DNA of 64,000 nucleotides from Aricia agestis (Eukaryota > Arthropoda > Insecta > Lepidoptera > Lycaenidae): contig NC_056418.1 in the NCBI RefSeq assembly GCF_905147365.1, forward strand, positions 14,817,262 to 14,881,261, read 5' to 3'. Of the stretch, positions 53,966 through 64,000 are shown one piece after another. Made by a program: the position numbers and the translations under genes. Each line of letters opens with the position of its first letter. The first letter of the stretch is position 1. The notes under the pieces are model-generated. The model was given only the letters and a program-made list of their open reading frames with translations, was not told the DNA's origin and ran no database searches.

Positions 53966-56900
53966 ATGCCTCAAACGGCAGAAGAAGTTGCAAGCCGCTA
54001 TCCTTTACATTGGCTTGTTTGGAACGATAAGCACGAAGAACTTAAAGCGGCTCTTCAGTCAAACAAGGTATGCTGAAATGTAATATTTCATTATATTGTA
54101 GCTTTGCTTCTAAACACTCATAGTACTAAGCATAATTTTGTTTGCTAGCCATTGATTTCTATATTATAAAAATTAAACATCTAAAAAAACAAAGGACTAT
54201 GTTACTGCGCCGTAAATATCAAAACTTTGCCACCTCTTTGATAAGTTATCAAGGAGCCTATTTGGTGATAATAACTCATAAGCAAGTTATTTTTTGCTCA
54301 TCAACTGATAATTTTTTTCTGTCTATTACCTACAGATTCTGAAAATATAAATCATACCTATCAGTTATCACACACATGACACAACTCATTGTTTTAAAAT
54401 GATGTAATATTTCTGTTCATAAATTTCCATAAATTAGGAATAACACATTTTTGTATTCTTATTTATTGTTAGAATTCAGGTATTTCACTCTGTTGTTATA
54501 GTAAAAAGGAAGTAACGCTTTTCAGTATCTTACAAAATATTTAGAAAACTGTTCATGCCTGTAATATTTTTCTACTTTATATAATTATTTTTTGTAAAAT
54601 TAATTTTATAAGATGTCTGTTGAGTATGAAAGCTGACATGTTACTAAAAGGTCAATAATGGGCATAATCTGATCATGATTACTGAATATAATTTAAAAAG
54701 CATTATTATAAGAATGTTCAGCAAATAAAGTGGGTGTGACATGTAATCTTATTATTCCTGATGAAGCCATACCAAAGTTCTGAAGCTGATTAGCACATTA
54801 TACTCATTTCCTAATATTGTGTACAAGGAATCTCGTTAAACTGTGATACGCTAACTTTTATTGACTCTTCTTTATTACTCATTATTATATTTTTTGATTA
54901 TTTGACATGTTTTTCTTATCTTAGAAGTATAGGCATTGCAGAGCAGTGGAATTGCTTGAAAAACTTATAGAAACTGCACATTTTGCATATTGCTTTGACA
55001 ATTCTGTATTCAAACCAAACAAGTTTTAGGATCAATTTCATACAAAGAATAAGTTCTAGAATCTACTCAAAACAAAGATCGAGAAAGAATAATCTATTTG
55101 TTTATTTGACCAATTAAAACATAATTTTTTATTGCCAAACACTCAATAATCCTCTGATTGCCGATTCTTGGAGTTATTTTATTTATTATATGCACGAGCA
55201 AAGTGCCGAAATATGCACGAAAAATATCCAAAATATTATGCACAATCAAAGTCTAAGTGACTTTGTTTGTGCATATTTTGGCTATTTTAAAATTAATAAT
55301 TTTTTTGAAGAGTTTTCTGGTGGTACCGTTAATAAAAGCACCAATTTATATAATTTCATCAAATCCAGGATTTTTCATTTCTTATACAGCACCGATAATA
55401 ATTTTCTACCAACATTTTCCAATTGCAATGCTAATGCCCATGAAAGTTTATTAACACGTTAGGTGCGAAACAGGGCTTGAAACACCCTGTCCGTGTCTCG
55501 TCGATATAGCGGTAGGAAAAAACTTAAACTTCTCTGTCGTGCGGGAGGCATAACTTCCATCTGGTTCAGTGTAGGAAAGTGATAACTATATATCTGAGAT
55601 GTGCTATTGATTCCTAGTTCAATGGTATACCGACCTTAATACCGGGTTTCTTAGACCTCGTGCCGCACTGAACAAATAAAAATTCTAACACAGAGCGGAA
55701 CGAGGTTGCGAACACCTCGTACCCCCGCGCACCTCGTACCGCACCCTAAGCTAGCTTCACGCGGTTAGTGTTGTGCAACGCATTCGAGACTGAGCACGCG
55801 ATGAAGTACGACTGCTGCCGATTATGTCGAAACGTTGCCGAAAAAATTTAATCAAGGAGGAAAATGAAGAAAAACCGGGTGGTGAAACTGGTAAATCTGA
55901 GTCAAAATCAGGATATAGGAAGATATTTCAAAAACAGGTCAGTCACATCAAAATTTAACTCTTGCCCAAGTCAACCCCACTCTTCCCTACTCTAACCAAC
56001 TTAACACAACTCTTCTCTACTCTAACCAACTTTACCCAACTCTACCCGAGTCTATCTAACTCTTACCCTAATTTACTCAGCTCGACCTTACTTTTCAGAA
56101 CCCACTACAAACAAGGCACATCATCTAGAAAAGGCATCAAAGAAGAGGAGATGTGTAGGATGTTACGAAAAACTCCGCACCTTCTTAACAAGTCGTGAGG
56201 CCGACAAAAAAGTAAAGAAAATTCTCGCAGAATGCACTGGTTGCAAAAAATATTATTGTTTGGCCTGTTTTAATGAAAAACATCCATAAGTTTGATAAAT
56301 AAATACAATTAAATAAAATCGATATTTCTTTTTCCATCACTAAATTATATGAAAAACTGCTATTGTTCAGTGTGGTATGGGGTACATCAGACCCCACATT
56401 TTATTTTACCCATAGAATCTAAACTAACTAATCTAACCACGGGCGGCGGTAGATTTAGGTTGATGAACTCATTGTTAATAATAATCACGACAAAAGCCGC
56501 ACACTTTGTCTTATTTGGCGCCAAAAAAAGGATTTTAGTCTCCTACGGGCGGTGGGGTTTAATATGCCTCGTGCCGCCACAATCTCTGGTATAGGGCAAG
56601 GTTTAAAACGACCCGTAACGCAGTAATGGAAAGTACAGATATATCAGTGCCGCTGGGAACGTGTTAAATCATTAACTACTTTATTCAAATTTTTTACTAA
56701 TGTTGCCAACTACAATGAAAAATTTTGTTTCTAGAAAGATATTATACCTATTGGGTGTATTGCATTCTTTAAATGGGGATGGAGCCACACATTTAAAGTG
56801 TTTTGATCCATCATACCTCTGTTTTGTGGCCTCGGTGTGTGTCATGATAGCTAGTTTGGTCTTTGGAGACTACGAGGGCATAAAACTGCCGAAATATGCA

Positions 56901-59615
56901 CTACCAACGAAAAATTGCCAAAATATGCACTATCGCCTAAAAAGTGCCATTATATGCATTTGCATATGCAATTATGCTAATGCATCCAATGTCTAATAAT
57001 TAATATTATACTTTATGTCATATGATCGCACGCTTAGTTCCATCTGACAGGTGTGTTATAGCAATCACACAGCACAATATATCCACTATAAATTAAATTT
57101 TAACCTATCATTTTAATCTTTAAAATGAGATTCTATAAAACAATTACCTATTTCAACAATATGTTTTGTGTAAAGCCATATAATATTATCCTTTATTCCA
57201 GTACACACCACAAGATATAGAACTCAAAGATCCTCGAGGGAGGACCCCACTGTTGCTTGCAGTCACCTTGGGGAACTTGGAAGCCGCCCGTGTTCTTATA
57301 GAAGCAGATGCAGATGTCAACTGTGAAAAGGATGGCTGGACAGGTATTTTAATCATAATTTGTAGCTACCGACGCTCTACCGACTGAGCAAGTTAATTTT
57401 TTTTTATAAAATAAGAGGGCAAATGAGCAAACGGATCACCTGATGGAAAGCAACTACCATTGCCCATGGACACTCACAACATTAGAAAAGGTGCAGGTGC
57501 GTTGCCGGCCTTTTAAGAGGGAATACACTTTCTTCTCAAAGGTTTTCCTCTAGAAGTTTAATTTATTTTAGTTGGTGAAACATATTTTGCTAAATATCTT
57601 GATGTTACTGGTGACTTGTGCAAACCAACAACTAATTTAGCTTAGTTAGTCCTTCTCGTTTACTCTAAATTCGTGCCTTGGTTTAGCAAAATTGTCCTAG
57701 TACTTATGAATACATTTTATAACAAACATATCCCTTTATAGAATTTAAAAGCTTAGACATTTATATTGTAGAAATAAGTGGATATAAATAAATTATAATA
57801 TTTGCCACACAAGAAACATGATACATGCATGATCTACTCAAGTTTCTTTTACTGGACAAATGAATAGCTGTTGTCTTGTTAAGTTGATCGGACATTTATT
57901 AGCACGCATGCGCCGAACGTGCCGCATTTTAGAATTCGTTGAATAAAATTATGTGAAATCTCGCATATTTGTCCGCACCGTACGCGCCGCATTTCGTGTA
58001 CTATGCGGTGCGACGTGTACAGTGTTGACAAATGTGCCATCAGCTTTACACTGCTATGAATAGCAATATTTTCTTGCGTGAATAACGCAAGTAGCAATGG
58101 ATTATTACACAAATCTCTACCAGCTCCACAAAAATTCACATTCATATTATTTTATACTAGCTGTTGCCCGCGACTTCGTCCGCGTGGACTTCAGTTTATA
58201 GCGCGCGGTGTCAATAAAATTGGTGTCAAAAGCTTTTTAAAACCCTGGTACCCCTTAAATCAAAATACCCAAAACAGCCGTGTAGTGTGCACATAATATG
58301 ATTTTTTTAAATTAAACTGTTTTATACCTTTTAAAGTTTATTTAGCGGTACACAACTTAGCTGCATAATGCATTACACAACTTTAGCTTTGCCCAATAGC
58401 CAATACCCATAGGCCATAAACTATTTAGTATTTATTATTGGTAGACTGTTGTTTCTGATTTCTATGTTGGTACGTGAGTTATTTAATAACATGTATAACA
58501 ATCGAAAGAATCGAAATATTAACTCAACATGGTACCACCTCTTATAGAAATACATATGAGCAAGCGATAGCGCGATCTAGGCGACTCTTGGCGCCATCTG
58601 GTCCAGTTTTTGGAACTAACTTAATTTGAACAAATTTACGCATAAACACCCCCTTACAACCCCTTTTTCCAGTAAGAAGTAGCCTATGTGCTTTCTCAGG
58701 CTTTAGACTATCTGTGTACAAAATTTCATTACAATCGTTTCAGTAGTTTTGGCGCTGTTGTTTTTGAATTTGATATCTAATCTAAGTTGGTAGGTGAGTT
58801 CTTAGTTAATAACGTGTATAACAATCGAAAGAATCGAAAAACCTAGCTTAACATGGTACCACCTCTTATAGAAATACGCATGAGCAAGCAATAGCGCGAT
58901 CTAGGGGACTCTTGGTGCCATCTATTTTGAGTTTTTGGAACTAACTTAATTTGACCAAATTTACGCATTTTCACCCCCTTACCCTTTTCCAGTTAAAAAG
59001 TAGCCTATGTCCTTTCTCAGGCTTTAGACTATCTGTGTACAAAATTTCATTACAATCGGTTTAGTAGTTTTGGCGTGAAAGCGAGACAGACAGACAGACA
59101 GAGATACTTTCGCATTTATAATAATAATATTAGTATAGAACGTGTATAACAATCGAAAGAATCGAAAAATGTAGCTTAACATGGTACCACCTTTTATAGA
59201 AATACGCATGAGCAAGCAATAGCGCGATCTAGGGGACTCTTGGCGCCATCTATTTTCGGTTTAGTAGTTTTGGCGTGAAAGCGAGACAGACAGACAGACA
59301 GAGATACTTTCGCATTTATAATAATAATATTAGTATAGAACGTGTATAACAATCGAAAGAATCGAAAAATGTAGCTTAACATGGTACCACCTTTTATAGA
59401 AATACGCATGAGCAAGCAATAGCGCGATCTAGGGGACTCTTGGCGCCATCTATTTTGAGTTTTTGGAACTAACTTAATTTGACCAAATTTACGCATTTTC
59501 ACCCCCTTACAACCCCCTTTTCCAGTTAAAAAGTAGTCTATGTCCTTTCTCAGGCTTTAGACTATCTGTGTACAAAATTTCATTACAATCGGTTCAGTAG
59601 TTTGGCGTGAAAGCG

Positions 59616-59650
<35 letters not shown>

Positions 59651-62600
59651 GATACTTTCGCATTTATAATATTAGTATAGATTTTATACACATAATATTG
59701 GGAAAAGCCACTGACTATTAGGGTGAAGCCAGCGACCACATAACCCAATAGACGCCTAATGTTTTGATTTCTCTTAACAAATTATTGTGTCAATGTGCTG
59801 AGGTAAGCGACGCGGGGGGAGAGGTAAGAAATGCATTACGATTGGCCAATTCAAATTCACGGCATGTCATAAATCAAAAATTACGCTCGTTTGGCTTCAC
59901 CCTTAACATATAGGCATTGCCTAGTTTGGGAGTCAGAGTCTTCATAAAAAATGTTTGATGTTGATAAAAAATATTATTATTATTATATTTCCAGTGGTCC
60001 AAGAGGCAACAGCTACGGGGAACCTTGAGCTACTATCCCTGGTGTTGTCTAGGCGCGACAGGCAACGTCACGCGGTGCGCTGCAGCGGAATACCGGAGCT
60101 GCTGAACCGGCTGAGCCTCGCACCGGACTTCTATGTGGAGATGAAGTGGGAGTTTACTAGCTGGGGTAATTATTTAGCCTATTTTATGCCCCGTTTCTAA
60201 GATTTTTTTGATAGCTGTTTATCTATTTCTGTATTTATTGTATATTGTATTCACTTGCATTGCCGATTGGTTTACTTTTTGACGTTCACCAATCAAAAGT
60301 GAGAGTGAAGTGAATAGTGATTTTTCCTATGAAAATGACAAGGAAATGAGCAGACAAATCGCCCGTTGGTATGCGATTAATATTGCCCATGGACACCAGT
60401 AACACAAGAGAAATTATGCTTGTAATAGTGCTGTGTACTTGTGTTGCTATTTAAAAATTTATGTTCGAAAACGCTTAAAATTTAGTATGTCGAGGTTTTC
60501 AACTTGCATGGTGGTGAGAGGCCTTGCACGAATTTGCTAACATTATTGCTTGTGTGTTGGTGGTGTTTGCAGGTTCTTGCATGCGAGTGTACGCATAGGC
60601 AGTGTGGGAGAGCAGGGAGGTGCTGTATGCATGCCTTAGATGCGTACACTCTCTCATTTACTTACAGGTTGGGGTTTGTTTCGCGGAATATTGCTAAAAA
60701 TAATAACATACTAAATTTTAAGCTCTGGATTTCCGCCCGAGTAACGCCTGAAAAACACTGTATGCCGCAGTGTCGTAACTCGTACTTAGCAACCTATGTG
60801 TGTTATGTCACAGTGCCGCTGGTGTCCCGCATGTGTCCGTTCGACACGTACCGCGTGTACAAGCGCGGCGCCAACGTGCGCGTCGACACCACGCTCGTCG
60901 GCTTCGAGAACAACCGCTGGCAGCGCGGCGACCGGACCTACATATTCCGGGGTCACGGTATGTATACTGTATATGACAGTGCCGCTGGTGTCCCGCATGT
61001 GCCCGTTCGACACGTACCACGTAAAATTTGTATGGAGGTACTTTGAGTCCAACGAAGTTCTGCGTGTTTTATATAAAGCCGATGTAATGTAATTCCAGGT
61101 CGCAGCGCATCCCTAGTGGAGCTAGACCACGAAGCTCGTACGGCATGGTCGGAGCGTCTCGGTGCGGACGACGCCGCCGCCGCGCCGCCTGCGCCGCCGC
61201 CGCCGCGAGCGCTCAGACAGCGACTGGCAGCGCCGCTGGCCATCAACTACCTGGATACGGATAAGATTAGCTTTGAGAGGTAGTATTTTATATTGTTGAT
61301 AGCTGTTTATTTATCTATGTAAACACGTGCGTATACGCACGTATGTATTCGCACGCACGTACGTACACGTTCTCATGGACGTATACGCTCGCATGGACGT
61401 ACGCCGCGTCACACTTTAATGGTTTATACATGTTTACTTTTCATAGAAAACACATATTTATTGTTTATGAGATTACGCCGAAAACGGAAAGTTATTATTT
61501 CGGCAGTTTTCTTCAATCGTAACGCCATAATTTTAAGGAACGATTCTGTGACTGTGTGTTACTTTCCATGTAGTGTTAATTTTGCATGAGTTATATGTAT
61601 ATTAACATACACACATGCATCCACGCTTGAACGTACGCAGCATATTATATTTTACAACCATTGCAATAATTTTATAGGAACAAGAGCGGTATCTGGGGCT
61701 GGCGCGCGGACAAGAGTGAGGAGGTGTGCGGCTGGGAGTGCAAGGTGTGGGGCGCCAGCAACGTCGAGCTGGTGTCGCGTACACGCAGCGAGCACGTGCC
61801 CGCCGGCCGCGTGCGCCGCCGCGCGCCGCTCGCCGGCCTGCTGGCCCTCGCCGACGACACCGAGACCGTGGAGCCCGAGGTAAACTGAACCCCGTGGCAC
61901 GGTGATACAGTCGGTTATTGTGTGGAGCTGCAGGTGTCGCGTACACGCAGCGAGCACGTGCCCGCCGCTCGACGGCCTGCTAGCCCTGCAGGACTAGCAG
62001 GCCGTCGAAACTAGAGTTGGTTATCACAGGAGCACTATGAGAGCAGTCCCCCCCATCCCCCTAAATGTGCAAACAAAACTTGACCTTACCCCCTTATAAT
62101 AATACAGCAGGAGGAGCCTGCCCGCAGTCGGTCGTGCGAGGACCTGCGGCCGGTGACGTGGCAGGAGTACTTCTCGGACGAGCCGCTGGAGCGCGACGTG
62201 GGGCGGCCGCGCGTCGTCAGCACCAAGGTGCAGCGGTTCCGCGCGACGCTGTGGCTCTGCGAGGACTATCCGTTGCAGGTGAAGATGACATATAAACCAA
62301 ACTATACTAATACTCTATATCAACTATCTTTTAAATCGGTCGGCTTAAGCTTGAGGAGATAACGTTATACAAACAGAAAGATACACTTTCGGATTTGTAA
62401 TATTGGTCTATAAATAATGTATTGTACGTCTTTAGTTATTTATTATTTATTGCTTTGCAAGAAAAACCCAATGTAATTCATTCCAATCGGTTTACCTGTT
62501 TGAACGTCACGTCGTAATCTATATATTTTTCAATTCATATGTATAACATAATTAGCTGAAGGGGTTCTAAAAGTATAAAAAATATGGATAAAAATGAACA

Positions 62601-62747
62601 TGTATAATTCTATACGCTATAATTTCCAGCTGCAAGAGCAGATAATGCCGATCCTGGATCTCATGGCGGCGATGTCGTCCCCGCACTTCGCCAAGCTTAA
62701 GGACTTCGTGCAGATGCAGCTGCCAGCCGGCTTCCCCGTCAAAATTG
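53966..62747 (+). CDS. Ankrd13: ANKRD13 family protein, 5' part
   Basis: Eight exons in frame: 53966-54067, 57202-57343, 59995-60165, 60814-60957, 61099-61279, 61678-61879, 62111-62278 (or from 62108) and 62630-62747, about 410 residues; the gene continues past the window. Ankyrin repeats occupy roughly residues 13-110 (PLHWLVWND, DPRGRTPLLLAVTLGN, GWTVVQEATATGN). The ANKRD13/GPCR-chaperone domain follows: LAPDFYVEMKWEFTSW, VPLVSRMCPFDTYRV, RVDTTLVGFEN, SGIWGWRADKSEE, VTWQEYFSDE and PLERDVGRP, and PAGFPVKI at the end. The PLHWLVW start is of the A/B/D type, whose vertebrate members bind ubiquitinated receptors at endosomes through C-terminal UIMs; those would lie beyond 64000. Exon 5 has a low-complexity Ala/Pro stretch. 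Introns 4 and 6 carry copies of neighbouring exon edges. The last visible intron holds a mariner. Confidence 0.92.
54068..55185 (+). other. ANKRD13 intron 1, left part
   Basis: AT-rich, with no repeat or gene that I can support. Confidence 0.4.
55451..56667 (+). mobile_element. Internally deleted piggyBac-like element
   Basis: TTAACACGTT opens at 55451 and AACGTGTTAA closes at 56667, giving the TTAA target on both sides and a short CACGTT terminal repeat. The inside keeps a short N-terminal exon (ATG 55824, MSKRCRKNLIKEEN.., ending KIFQKQ at donor 55938) and a C-terminal Cys-rich finger (56140-56289). The DDE core is missing. CAACTCTACCC-like tandem words fill 55960-56060. Confidence 0.65.
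56135..56289 (+). pseudogene. piggyBac C-terminal Cys-rich finger remnant
   Basis: One frame reads KKRRCVGCYEKLRTF, then AECTGCKKYYCLACF, NEKHP and stop TAA 56287-56289. The C-x2-C pairs and the CFNEKH ending are typical of piggyBac transposase C-termini. The frame upstream to the acceptor TTTTCAG (56098) does not join the N-terminal exon in phase, so it cannot make the fusion as it stands. Confidence 0.7.
57395..57530 (-). repeat. Interspersed repeat, CATCAGGTGACCCGTTTGC family, copy 5
   Basis: AAATGAGCAAACGGATCACC and TGATGGAAAGCAACTACCAT with GGTGCGTTGCCGGCCTTTTA; the head is missing. It is the most diverged of the five. Confidence 0.65.
58156..59137 (-). repeat. (TCTG)n-bearing repeat, near full length, inverted
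   Basis: Starts TAGCTGTTGCCCGCGACTTC and ends CGCATTTATAATAATAATAT with TAGTATAG; it matches 10755-11784 inverted, including the AAGCTTTTTAAAACCC part. Internal segments are duplicated within it (ACATGGTACCACCTCTTATA at 58530 and 58852). Confidence 0.7.
59138..59690 (-). repeat. 200-base tandem duplications of the (TCTG)n repeat
   Basis: The unit beginning CGTGTATAACAATCGAAAGA at 59141 recurs at 59341 with almost no change; earlier, more diverged starts are near 58489 and 58812. The last unit ends in a longer (CAGA)n tract. Confidence 0.8.
59721..59902. mobile_element. PIF/Harbinger-type MITE, ANKRD13 intron 2
   Basis: GGGTGAAGCCAGCG and its near inverse TGGCTTCACCC are flanked by TTA (59718-59720, 59903-59905). 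It ends about 90 bases before exon 3. Confidence 0.75.
60958..61025 (+). repeat. Copy of the exon 4 start with acceptor, ANKRD13 intron 4
   Basis: Bases 60980-61020 repeat the first 41 bases of exon 4 (60814 on) with two changes, preceded by ATGACAG (acceptor-like) and followed by GTAAAATT (donor-like). The distance to the source is 166 bases. Confidence 0.88.
61922..62010 (+). repeat. Shortened copy of exon 6, ANKRD13 intron 6
   Basis: GGTGTCGCGTACACGCAGCG AGCACGTGCCCGCC at 61933-61966 equals 61771-61804 of exon 6. It continues with CGCTCGACGGCCTGCTAGCC, equal to a stretch about 25 bases further on in the exon, so 20-odd bases are missing. A palindrome of its last part (GACGGCCTGCTAG..CTAGCAGGCCGTC) follows. 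Confidence 0.85.
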
Positions 62748-62883
62748 GTATACACACTTTTACAGGATATTCTCCTTATCCCATACATACTTTCATAGGA
62801 TATAATCTCCTTGAAAAGTAGATTTTGGTTTAGGATATTTGCAATAATTGATTATAAACATAGCAATTATTGATGGTTTCTTT
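62748..62883 (+). other. Start of ANKRD13 intron 8
   Basis: Donor GTATAC after GTCAAAATTG; a two-copy tandem repeat of about 34 bases (ACTTTTACAGGATATTCTCC / ACTTTCATAGGATATAATCT) occupies 62755-62818. Confidence 0.6.
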
Positions 62884-64000
62884 ATACGAGGGTTGCTATT
62901 TATGTATCCGGAACTGGCCACTTACAAGAACAATATTTAAAAAGTATTACAACATTTGAAAATAGAACTCTTTGGTTGAAGAATACATTTTGTTTCATGT
63001 GACTGTCAATTATTTTTCCATTGTGGCGTCATTTTGAAAATTGCGTGTCTTCATTTGCCATGGATTTAACGCGTGAACATTTTCGTGCAATGATTTACTA
63101 CGATTTTCGGCGTGGGCTAAGTCAACAACAGTGCTTTATTCAACTCACCGCAACTTTTGGAGATGAAGCACCATCATAAACCACTGTTTATCACTGGTAC
63201 AGTGAGTTTAATCGTGGGCGGTCTATGCTCACGGATGAAAATAAGGAAGGTCGCCCAAAAACAGCTGTTGTCCCACAAAATATAGATGCTGTGCGGGAAC
63301 TAATAATGCGTGATCGTCATGTTACATATCGCGAGATAGAGGCGTCCTTAGGTATAAGTATGACGAGCATACATAAGATATTACACGAACATTTGGCTGT
63401 AAAAAAAATATGTTCGCGTTGGATTCCGCACAACTTGACAATCGATCAAAAACGGGCTCGTGTCGATTGGTGCAAAAAAATGATAAAAAAATACAACCGT
63501 GGTACGTCAAAAGCCGTTTATAATATCTACACAGGTGATGAATCTTGGATCTATGCATATGACCCCGAAACTAAACAACAGTCAACGGTGTGGGTGTTCC
63601 AAGATGAGCCGAAACCAACAAAAGTTACTCGTGCAAAAAGTACTTTGAAGCAAATGGTCGCCTGTTTTTTTTGGAATTAATGGACATGTGGCTACAGTGC
63701 CATTAGAGAATCGTAAAACGGTTAATTCTGAATGGTATACGACCATTTGTTTACCAGAAGTCTTTGAAGAAATAAGAAGGGACAACCTACAACGCAGAAT
63801 CATATTACATCACGACAATGCTAGCTGTCACACCTCAGCTGAAACAACTCAGTTTTTGGAGGGTCAAAAGATCGAATTGACTGGTCATCCGCCGTACAGC
63901 CCTGATATGGCACCTAACGATTTCTTTTTATTTCCATACGCGAAGAACAAATTACGTGGTCAACGTTTTTCGAGCCGCGAAGAGGCTGTTGATGCGTTTA
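62884..64000 (+). mobile_element. mariner element, 3' end outside the window
   Basis: TA at 62884-62885 is followed by CGAGGGTTGCTATTTATGTA, a mariner-type terminus. The transposase reading frame begins at ATG 63060 and reaches the window edge. It sits in an ANKRD13 intron, on the same strand. Confidence 0.8.
63060..64000 (+). pseudogene. mariner transposase, disrupted
   Basis: The frame starts MDLTREHFRAMIYYDF and has the mariner landmarks TVYHWYSEFNRGR, GRPKTAV, SRWIPHNL, TGDESWIYAYD, LHHDNASCHTS and PPYSPDMAPNDFFLF. The three catalytic Asp residues (TGDE, HHDN, PND) are present with 34 residues between the last two, so it is DD34D. Two breaks inactivate it: TAA at 63177-63179 (codon 40) and one extra T in the T8 run at 63665-63672, after MVACFF, which ends the main frame at 63680; the other frame then stays open to the edge. 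It looks like the cecropia-type mariners of moths. Divergence is low, suggesting a fairly recent arrival. Confidence 0.88.

Larger units (their letters stand above)
55186..56996. repeat. Sequence with repeated ATATGCAC words around the piggyBac relic
   Basis: GTGCCGAAATATGCACG, AATATTATGCAC and GTGCATATTTTGG near 55190-55285, and CTGCCGAAATATGCACTACC, TGCCAAAATATGCACTATCG and AAAGTGCCATTATATGCAT at 56886-56965. These words are on both sides of the piggyBac relic, as if one older element had been split by it. Confidence 0.4.

Noticed and set aside
59138..59690. CRISPR-like array
   Set aside because: Direct repeats of 200 bases without unique spacers, in a eukaryotic genome and derived from a dispersed repeat.
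60504..61046. An open frame of 180 codons on the + strand
   Set aside because: It joins intron 3 sequence to ANKRD13 exon 4 and the intron beyond; only the middle is coding, and the splice sites at 60813 and 60958 explain it.
34540..62010. Exon copies as false duplications from merging two haplotypes
   Set aside because: The copies are only 40-170 bases and diverged by different amounts; haplotype artefacts would be longer and nearly identical. Not fully excluded without reads.

Overview
The window looks like nuclear DNA of a moth or butterfly. Coding exons are small and separated by introns with GT..AG borders. Intergenic and intronic DNA is AT-rich and packed with interspersed repeats whose ends I recognise from lepidopteran genomes: repeats running from GGGTTCCGTACCC to ACTTGGCCGATT, repeats ending in CATCAGGTGACCCGTTTGC plus an A-rich tail, repeats with (TCTG)n tracts, a tRNA-derived SINE, and many foldback MITEs. 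The species cannot be fixed from sequence alone.

Three host genes are supported. (1) GART/ade3, + strand, 18502-48852, 24 coding exons that join without a frame break into 1363 codons plus stop: GARS, then two tandem AIRS domains, then GAR transformylase. It supplies steps 2, 3 and 5 of de novo purine synthesis. (2) DNAJC28, - strand, 50484-52072, four coding exons, 376 residues, J domain plus DUF1992. It is convergent with GART. (3) ANKRD13 (A/B/D type), + strand from 53966, eight coding exons seen (about 410 residues), running off the right edge. It is divergent from DNAJC28.

Layout. 1-8400: nested DNA transposons, including a 3.8 kb foldback element that carries a decayed THAP-domain transposon. 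8486-15050: a repeat followed by a spliced piggyBac-type transposase gene whose first catalytic Asp is Asn and whose C-terminal Cys-rich domain is frameshifted. 15050-18500: nested MITEs up to the GART promoter. 18502-48852: GART, with repeats in most large introns. 48853-50483: GART 3' region with MITEs, then facing poly(A) signals. 50484-53965: DNAJC28 and a shared divergent upstream region hit by an 823 bp hAT element with an 8 bp target duplication. 53966-64000: ANKRD13, with an internally deleted piggyBac relative in intron 1 and a decayed mariner in its last visible intron.

The least expected signal is that several exons of both large genes are followed, inside the next intron, by diverged tandem copies of their own exon edge and splice site (GART exons 4 and 7, ANKRD13 exons 4 and 6). 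Other signals worth a look are near-perfect hairpins of non-repetitive sequence, five-fold direct repeats of TTGCACCCGCGAT in one intron and of AGACGGACTT in another, and the NDD piggyBac gene. All exon borders were set by eye from reading frame, splice consensus and remembered family motifs; no search was run.
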